From: Stictocephala bisonia | Taxonomy: Eukaryota; Arthropoda; Insecta; Hemiptera; Membracidae | Direction of reading: 5' to 3' | DNA: 64,000 bases | Assembly: GCA_035578905.1 (NCBI GenBank) | Contig: JAQJVL010000001.1 | Location: forward strand, 3,588,001-3,652,000 | In this document: in pieces, positions 57,524-64,000 of the stretch | How the letters are laid out: each line of letters begins with the position of its first letter | How positions within the stretch are numbered: position 1 is the first letter of the stretch | Translations under genes and position numbers: made by a program | The notes under the pieces: model-generated | What the model was told of the DNA's origin: nothing | Database searches by the model: none | Seen by the model: only the letters and a program-made list of their open reading frames with translations

Positions 57524-57989
57524 TATATAGTGACTATTACAAATCACAACAAACTGGGGTTCTTGTTGGATTTTCCAAGTTTTGTTTTGAATTCCCTGAT
57601 TTTTCCCTGACTTTTCCAGGTCATTTAAAATTCCCTGACTTTTCCAGGTTTTCCCTATTTTCCCTGTTGCTGGACACCCTGCTAGTTCATTTGACTGTCG
57701 TCGTTTACTACCAATTCTTAGGTGTAATGTTTAGTTCATAATTACACATACCAAACTGATAACGTATGATTAAGGGTGAAATAAAACACAAGGAAGCGTA
57801 CAGTAATCATTCATAACTTATAAAACTGTTTACTCTTAAAACTACATTAGATGTAAATCTAATATTTTGTGAAATACAACTACTAGATCGAACTTCGAGT
57901 AGTTTACGGAGCTTCAAGCTGAGTTCGAGTAGTAAAATACTCGATCAAATACTCAAAGTTTTGAGTACTCGCACACCCCTACTTTAAAA

Positions 57990-58437
57990 TTACAAGAGAC
58001 ATGTATAAATATTTTTAGGGAAAAGTAAAACACAAAAATGAATAAAATAAAAAATATATAAACATACTGATGTTCTGAGTTTGATGTAAAATAACTGCAT
58101 ACATTTTTTTTTGAGACTATTAATTAAAACATAATTGTATAAATCTTTCCATGATTGTATAGCTTTATATCTTCATTTGAAACTATCAAGGTAAGATAAC
58201 TCATTACTGTTTCTAAATATATATAATAAAAATGTATGATTACAAGCTATCAATTGTTGAATATACACACATTTTTAAATTTTTTACACAAAAAGGTGGC
58301 TTACTGTCTAAAAAATTCTATTCTTTATTTTTCTGTTCAAATACCTCTAGCGCACTATGAACTTCAATCATACTATACTACAATAATTTACTTTAAAAAC
58401 ACAGCACATATAAAATCATTGACCAGATAAAACACCA
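57990..58437. other. Intergenic spacer, nothing recognised
   Basis: AT-rich DNA right of the hAT-type duplication. The rest of the target LINE could be here but is not readable. Confidence 0.4.
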
Positions 58438-58439
58438 CA

Positions 58440-58489
58440 TGTTACATACTGCCACTTCTATATAAAAACTTAAGTGGCAGTATGTAACA
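58440..58489. repeat. Perfect 18-bp hairpin
   Basis: TGTTACATACTGCCACTT (58440-58457) is followed, after a 14-nt loop, by its exact reverse complement (58472-58489). Confidence 0.95.
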
Positions 58490-58620
58490 CAATAATACAT
58501 ATACCACAAGGAAGATTTTTGTAAAATGTCACTAGAACAACTACTGATAAAAAGACACCTTTTATGAAATTGATGTCTACTTGGAAGAAAAAAATGTATT
58601 CTAAAAATTAATTATAAAAT

Positions 58621-58704
58621 CAGATCTGTACATGATCAGATCATATTAAGAATATTATATTTCCTTGTACATGATCAGATCTTGTGAAGAATATTATATT
58701 TCGT
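58621..58704. repeat. About 45-bp tandem duplication
   Basis: GTACATGATCAGATC and AAGAATATTATATTTC occur twice in the same order with few changes. Confidence 0.88.
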
Positions 58705-59335
58705 TAGTGTTAAGTTCAATACAACTGAACCAATACACACTAGGTACTTAAACAATTATAGAATGTTGAAAAATAAACATGTATTACTGAATTGCTTAAC
58801 ATTCATAGTTTTATCGTTGCTCCATTCCAGTTCAAAATGATAATGATGACTGATTCATAGTTTAGATGTTGTCAGTGAAGTAAAAGCAAACTTAATATTA
58901 CAGACAAGTCGAGTGATTTAAAAGCTGTTATGCGTGAGAGCGATTGTGATATACTGCAATGTCCATATAAAGTTATCACCATTAATTGAAAACTAAAACG
59001 CACAAGTGAAGTAAAAGTTATTGTGGCAAGACGAGATAAAAACAAGCTCAAATATAACATAAATGTAAAATTAACATGTATTTCTAAAAAAAATCGTAGG
59101 TTTGAAGAAAGGAGACTTCCATCAATAAGGGAGGAGATGATTCTGAGATTTCCATTATGGATTAAGGAAACGATTACTACAGTTTTACTTCATATTCCAA
59201 TAAGAAAAAAGTAGTGTTAAAGACGTAATTATAAAATTAATATTTATGTTATTATTGTCCAAAATACAAAATCGCTTATAAAACTATACTTCACATTTAA
59301 TACTTGTTTCATGTAAAAGATCTACTTATTTGGCA

Positions 59336-59341
59336 TTTATT
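59336..59341 (-). promoter_or_regulatory. Candidate polyadenylation signal of the SLC7-type gene
   Basis: AATAAA on the minus strand about 118 nt after the stop codon. It is the nearest canonical hexamer that I see. Confidence 0.5.
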
Positions 59342-59458
59342 AATATTCAAACTGCACGGAGCAGGTAAAAGAAAGTACTGACTGACTTGACAGACCAAGT
59401 TGTAATATCAGCTGGCAGTCAATGCTGTCCATTCCTCATCTCTCTCTTCCTTCCGCAG

Positions 59459-59523
59459 CTAGTCCGCTTCTAACTGTTCCTTTGCTGACATGAACAGCTT
59501 TTGGACAGCATATGTTACACATT
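59459..59523 (-). CDS. SLC7-type transporter, last coding exon
   Basis: After a TTCCAG acceptor (59524 upward) the split codon G|AA is followed by CVTYAVQKLFMSAKEQLEAD and TAG at 59459-59461. This short amphipathic cytoplasmic tail (QKL.M..KEQ) fits insect LAT-type transporters. It was found by matching phase and tail, since it is too short to show as a long open frame. Confidence 0.8.
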
Positions 59524-62500
59524 CTGGAACAATTAAACACTATGTTATTTCAAGAGTTGAAATAATTTTTCCAATGATAAGTACAGTGGCTTCACAACTA
59601 TTCGGATTGCAACTATCCAGAATCCGTCCTATTTAGAACGGGTTAAAATAAAGGTAGTTTATTTTTTTCAGCAGCAAAATCAGGTAAGTTTCTTGAACTA
59701 GACTCTTAACATAAGAGTAAAGCGGTACACATAGTTGCAAATGATTCAGTTCCCGATCCCTTCAATGTGCTTAATGTTTTCCCGTCCCTTCCGTGAAGAA
59801 TGTTGCAATAGGCACCCATTTCCTGCACAATGTTATTTGTAGTAATCTTATCACTAGTAGTCACACATTACTGTAAACTTAAGTGGGGACTGGCAAATAA
59901 TCAGTCATATATTTGCAGAGTCAAAATTAAAAGTATGGATTACATAGTTAATGACTGTTGATTGCGGTTTTTTTCAGGGGGGATTAGCTGGACTTCATTC
60001 AATCGGAGAAGCAGGTGTTGAATGGTTACGTAACCTGGATTTGGCTCTGTGACGGGAGATCGATATTTAAACATCAAGACAACAATTTTAAAGATTTTAT
60101 TTTATTTATACATTGTTTATTGGTATGTTTAAAATTTTATTAGTTTGGTGGCTGGCTTTGATAACCATACGTTATAGCAGTAGCCAGAGTCAGTGACCCG
60201 TGAATAGTGAAGTTCAACTACAACTTCACGAGTTGTACGACGTCGTCGACTTTTTTGTGGACAGTATACCAGCGCTCAAGAGGAGCCAGTCTGGGTGAGT
60301 TATCTGTCTAGGAGTTGCTACAGCGGAGGGAAGACAATTCGCTCTGTATTTCTCATTGCTGTTATTTATACATTGTATCTTGTTAATTCATGTTTATTAT
60401 TCTATTGTTTCGTACTAATTTATTGTTGTTATTGTTGTTACTCATAGTTCAAATCATGTTGCACTTATTAATTTATTACGTTATTGTCATTCATAGTTTA
60501 TCCGTTTCATCATTAAGTTATTAATCGTATACTCTATTTATCATTGTTATTGTCAAGTTGTTACAATTGTTTAATATTGTCATACAACATTTGTTAATGT
60601 ATTTCTATGTCAACGTCATTCTGTATGTAACCCATTAGGGACCAATGTAATCCCCTTATCTGCCCTTTAATAAATATTGCTATAAAAATAAAAAAATAAA
60701 ATAAAAAAATTTAAAAAAGCTAAAGAAAAGGATAGAAGGGGACCCCGCATTCTATACCTCTCGCATATTGTATTTTGGTTTATACAATTACGCATGTACG
60801 TCAGTGTCTTGAGTTCACTCATTATTGTTCAAAACTGTAAAAATGGAGATGTCCGTTGAAATGTAAAATAAATAAATAAACAAATTTTTTCAGTATTTCA
60901 GACATTACAGTTAATGTATGGTTATAGTGGGGAGGTTTATCCAGTTAAAATAGGCCTAAAGTTACACTGGCCTGCAAAGACTGACCCATTTCTGTTTTGT
61001 AGGCTCATTGGACTGACGGATTATGATGAATTTGTTCCAGTAGTCAAATTAGGATTAGTTCTGTGGCATGCCGTCACCTTAACCTCAACCTCTCAATTAT
61101 AATAATCAGGTGGAATGATCTTCTACTCATCAAAGAAGGCGACTTATCACACTTATTAGGATTTACAACCAGTGTTAATTCAAAACATACACAATAATTA
61201 TCATACTGATGACAGCAAACTAATGTATATAGAAATTTCAATCATTTTGATTTTGTACTCAGACATAAGTGCGTTACAATAATCATGGACATGTAGTACA
61301 AAATGTCTATCAAACTATTGTTACAAAACATGCCATGTACATTTTTCATTCTATAGTACCAGTGTTTGTCAAAAGCACACGAGGTTCAAATGAAAGGCCG
61401 AAATCCCTCAAAGGCAATTCCTCCCTGTGAGCACAATTCCTCAAATGGCCGAGGTACGCCATAGGTGGATTTCATATTTCAAATTATTTACTTCCTTGAA
61501 GTTTGACCAAAAAACTAATAATTGCAAGGCTCCATACATGAAAAATACATGACTTTACGGGAATTTGTTTTATTGTTCTTCTTTGCTCTGGTCTTTCATA
61601 AATTCATTCAGTTTGTCAGATTTCAGTCTGGAGAATGCTTTGCACTCGGAAAATTTATCTACTACAAAATTACCTGTAATGAAGGTAATAACTTCAAATT
61701 TTTTTTCTTCTACATATTTAATAAAATTGCATTGCAAGCTAAATATTTCAAAATGCTTTATTCAAATAAGTAATATTTTTCTTTTGTTGTCAAAGATTTT
61801 TTGCTTATTTGACTATGTGTTTCACAATTATGTACATATACGTATTTAAATTTGATTCGTAGTTTATTTTAGTTATTTTTCAGAAATAGCATGTATCATA
61901 ATTCACAAAAAATAAAATCATTGCTCTATATTTAAAATATAAACGTTTAACAAATATATTTGTAAATTCTGCACAGTTAATTTAATGAAGTAGCATTTGG
62001 TAAAAAGTTTGTAATTTTTATGTTAACCTTAAAAGAGTTAGTCAAATTCTTAGGTTTTATAGTATATAATTTTAGATAATAGTTAACATTAGTATCATAT
62101 ACAGAATATGATAGTTATTCCCTTTCTTTAAATCTTCTGCCTTCAATTATATATTCTAAACAACCTACCGTGACCTCTATGGAACCACTGAGGCTTGTTG
62201 TTCCATGAGACACCGATCAAGTAAGCAGGGATGCCAGTGAATGTAATGGAAATAGCCACAGCCACCTCCAGAGGCTTGTAGTACACTGGCAAGAACACCA
62301 GGAAGAGGCACACAACTATGAAGAACACGGGAATCCAAACTGATACCTGTAACACACGAGTGCCTCACTTTACAGAGTAGGAAAAATACAGCTGAGGAAG
62401 ACAAGTGGTGGTGACAAGTTTTAAAAGTAATCATACTATGACTTTGCGGACATTTAGACAAAACAAAGTGGTCAGTAGCGTAGTTGGTTAAAGCCCAGCT

Positions 62501-63982
62501 TCATAAGCTATGGGTTCTCCGTTCGATCCCAATCAGTGATTTGTTATTGGGCTATTAATGAACTTTCTATAGAATCTTTAGCCTTAGTTCGTAACAATGA
62601 CTACATTCGCTCTTCTGCACTCATCACACTTTGTAGAAATCAATATTCACCTGTATTTTGACGATCAGTGTCTTATAAAATAAATCAGCAGGATTTGGGT
62701 AAAGGCATTGTCCTAAAAAACAATACTTTCAACCCTAATCTAAACAATTTGTGAGATCATGTATTGTGAAGAGACGTTTACAGGCCATATGACACTTCAG
62801 ATATTGAAGACAAATGTCAAAAGTGCAGTTGTTCATATAGGGTCTTTGCTCTTAAGAATGTCATCACTTATCAGACTGTAGATTGGGGGAGGAAGAGAGG
62901 CACGTGTCTTTAAATTTGCTGTGGAAAGTTGACGGTAATACATTCCACATTTTAAAAATGTTATCTTAAAACACTTCTCCTCTCTGGAAAGCCGGTGGCC
63001 GAGTGAAGGTGTCAGGACTTCAAGCCTGAGTATAGATAGCGCCCTTCAAATCTTGGCCTTTGCTAGAAATTTTTATCAGTATTATTCACCTAGTGCTGTA
63101 CTTTTTCTGATCCTTAGTACTAACTGTTTCTAGCTAGGAGCCGGTGGTGGGGTGTGTTTGCAGAGCAACAAACAGATTTTTAATACAGTTTTTTTCACAG
63201 TTTGTATAAAAAATATTTGCTGATATTTGAATAATGGAAAGTTGGGATTGGGAGGGACACAGCATTTTGTTATCCATTAGTGTGCTAGTTCCTTCCTTCT
63301 GAGTTGGTAACTTCTGGCATGCGAAGGGAGGGATTTGAATACTTTAGAGAAGTAACACTCATACAAATGTTGGTTATGAGGAAGGTATAGACAGAGATTT
63401 CTCAGGATTTTGAACTTTGTAATCATGGCTATGGCCAGTCATGTTCATTCGTAGGATTTCAATGGCAAGACCAATATATTGAACAAGGCAGTGCTGGCAT
63501 TGCAGTTAGGTAAATTAAATTGGTGGTGTCACAGGTTTGGTTTCAAGGTATCTTGTAGACTAAGGAAGTGGTAGAGCTGGTAATTCATGTGGTTGTGAGA
63601 TGAATAGAGCAGGTTTTACAACATTTTATGTTATAAGGATTAGAACCAGGTAACATTTTGTTCTTGGGACAGACCGAGTTGTTAAGTATTAGGTAATTTA
63701 GGATTAACCAAGGTTTTCAAGAAACTTAAGTTTTGTTTGAAAGTGACAGTAGGAGATGCTTCTAGGAGATCTTTGGCATAAGTACTGATACTAAATCAAA
63801 CATTAGTACATTAATTATAGTATTTCAAATACCTTGATTGGTCGAGGAATGTTGGGCTTCTTAAGCCTCAGCCAGAGAATGCCACTCACCGACATCATGA
63901 TGAAAAAGCTTTCAACAAAACTGGAATAGGTTATGAGGGCATATATGTCGCTTGTACATAACATCAGCAGTGACAAGATATT
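59459..63982 (-). CDS. SLC7 (LAT / y+LAT-type) amino-acid transporter, last three coding exons
   Basis: Three minus-strand exons (63833-63982, 62169-62346, 59459-59523) join in phase to 130 codons. They end the 12-helix permease of the L-type amino-acid transporter family, plasma-membrane antiporters that pair with an SLC3 heavy chain. Diagnostic blocks are SDIYALITYSSFVESFF, LWLRLKKPNIPRPIKVSVWI, LPVYYKPLEVAVAI, FTGIPAYLIGVSW and NNKPQWF, then a short tail VTYAVQKLFMSAKEQLEAD. The first exon covers a transmembrane segment and the loop after it, and the second the last two helices. Upstream exons lie beyond the right edge. The two introns contain SINEs and a LINE tail. Which SLC7 member it is cannot be decided from the C-terminus. 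Confidence 0.9.
59584..59650. mobile_element. Possible single Tigger/pogo-like end
   Basis: CAGTGGCTTCACAACTATTC preceded by TA resembles the ends at 26395 and 42839. No partner end was found. Confidence 0.3.
59880..60720 (+). mobile_element. LINE 3' end: C-terminal remnant plus 3' untranslated tail
   Basis: GTGGGGACTGGCAAATAATC and TGGATTACATAGTTAATGAC, then GGATTAGCTGGACTTCATTC, match the tails at 2991 and 11060 at nucleotide level (C-x-C, HIVN, GGLA-L-S). An untranslated stretch ends with AATAAATATTGC near 60669 and an A-rich tail to about 60720. It is in the last intron of the SLC7-type gene, opposite in sense. Confidence 0.6.
60721..62168 (-). other. Rest of the last SLC7-type intron, nothing recognised
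   Basis: Overlapping short frames at 61522-61849 are T-rich and show no similarity that I know. Confidence 0.45.
62169..62346 (-). CDS. SLC7-type transporter, penultimate coding exon
   Basis: Starts after TTACAG with VSVWIPVFFIVVCLFLVFLP and includes YKPLEVAVAISITFTGIPAY and SWNNKPQWFHRGH. It ends in phase 1 before a GTAGGT donor. Two hydrophobic helices are evident. The junction with the previous exon gives P-I-K-V-S-V-W, as in the family. Confidence 0.92.
62468..62700 (+). mobile_element. tRNA-derived SINE, family A, copy 3
   Basis: GGTCAGTAGCGTAGTTGG head, GGTTCTCCGTTCGATCCC B box, then TTGGGCTATTAATGA, CAATGACTACATTCGC and CTTATAAAATAAATCAGCAG. It is slightly deleted in the middle compared with copy 1. 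It lies in the intron between the last two large exons of the SLC7-type gene. Confidence 0.85.
62990..63200 (+). mobile_element. tRNA(Ser/Leu-like)-derived SINE, family B, copy 3
   Basis: GCCGGTGGCCGAGTG head, ACTTCAAGCCTGAGT, B box CTTCAAATCTTGGCC, then TTCACCTAGTGCTGTACT and GGTGGGGTGTGTTTGCAGAG. Same intron and same sense as the family A copy. Confidence 0.82.
63833..63982 (-). CDS. SLC7-type transporter, antepenultimate coding exon
   Basis: Exactly 50 codons (phase 0 at both ends) from NILSLLMLCTSDIYALITYS to LKKPNIPRPIK. The acceptor is TTTTGCAG (63983 upward) and the donor GTATTT. The TSD-x-Y-ALI-xY-x-SFVES pattern is a family hallmark. Confidence 0.92.
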
Positions 63983-64000
63983 CTGCAAAAGAGCACAAGG

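Larger units (their letters stand above)
53190..57681. mobile_element. CAGGGTGTCC-terminated element, CTAGT duplication, second layer of the nest
   Basis: CAGGGTGTCCAG at 53190 is inverted at 57681 (CTGGACACCCTG), and CTAGT flanks both sides. TTCCCTGACTTTTCCAGG-type repeats occur inside both ends, as in 7119-7896. Without the inserted LINE and the ribozyme-bearing insert it would be about 0.8 kb, close to the 778 bp of the 7119 copy. Confidence 0.78.
51587..57981. mobile_element. hAT-type element, 8-bp CTTTAAAA duplication, outer shell of a nest
   Basis: TAGGTGTGTGCAAGTAGT at 51587 and the reverse of 57981 (TAGGGGTGTGCGAGTACTC) are inverted. CTTTAAAA flanks it exactly (51579-51586, 57982-57989). 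Both subterminal regions are rich in GAGTTCGAG and CGAGTA motifs. A 91-codon frame at 51890-52165 is not recognisable as a transposase. The interior contains the CAGGGTGTCC element and an RTE-like LINE. Confidence 0.85.

Overview
This looks like nuclear DNA of an insect: AT-rich, gene-poor, with short exons split by long introns and very many transposable elements (TEs). The order is not proven; a hemipteran-type, TE-rich genome is my guess. I see no rRNA genes, functional tRNA genes or CRISPR arrays. Two protein-coding genes are supported, both on the minus strand.

(1) Positions 1061-22861 hold five N-terminal coding exons of a secreted M1-family (aminopeptidase N-like) protein. It starts with a signal peptide at 22861 and continues beyond the left edge. 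Its 15.7-kb first intron is a TE graveyard. Where M1 enzymes normally carry GAMEN, exon 5 reads MHLAS, so the protein may be a non-catalytic relative. (2) Positions 59459-63982 hold the last three coding exons of an SLC7 (LAT / y+LAT-type) amino-acid transporter, whose 5' part lies beyond the right edge. The roughly 36 kb between them is mobile DNA and unassigned AT-rich spacer.

TE layout. Intron 1 of the aminopeptidase gene contains a Harbinger element with TAA duplications and an internally deleted transposase, a palindromic MITE, and a nest: a plus-strand LINE split by a 4.9-kb hAT-type element (8-bp ACGATAGC duplication), itself carrying a minus-strand LINE. The outer LINE is split again by an inverted 36-bp minisatellite. 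The intergenic part holds Tigger/pogo-like elements (TA duplications), a piggyBac-type MITE (TTAA), a 4.1-kb hAT-type element (AATAAATT duplication) with a sister copy in intron 3, a 767-bp foldback element, two tRNA-derived SINE families (three copies each), a Penelope-like GIY-YIG remnant, and a nest at 51.4-58.0 kb: LINE remnant > hAT-type (CTTTAAAA duplication) > CAGGGTGTCC element > nearly intact RTE-like LINE with a 12-bp duplication.

The most unusual signal is ribozyme-like. A 73-nt sequence at 57170-57242 fits a hammerhead ribozyme (all core bases, three helices) inside a 452-bp insert with 13-bp direct repeats. Related hammerhead-like cores (CTGAGGA, short stem, GAAA) occur at 1.6-1.8, 24.3-24.4, 25.4 and 48.7 kb, twice as head-to-head inverted pairs, and a Penelope-like coding remnant lies nearby at 50.1-51.0 kb. 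All family calls come from reading the sequence by eye; no database search was run.
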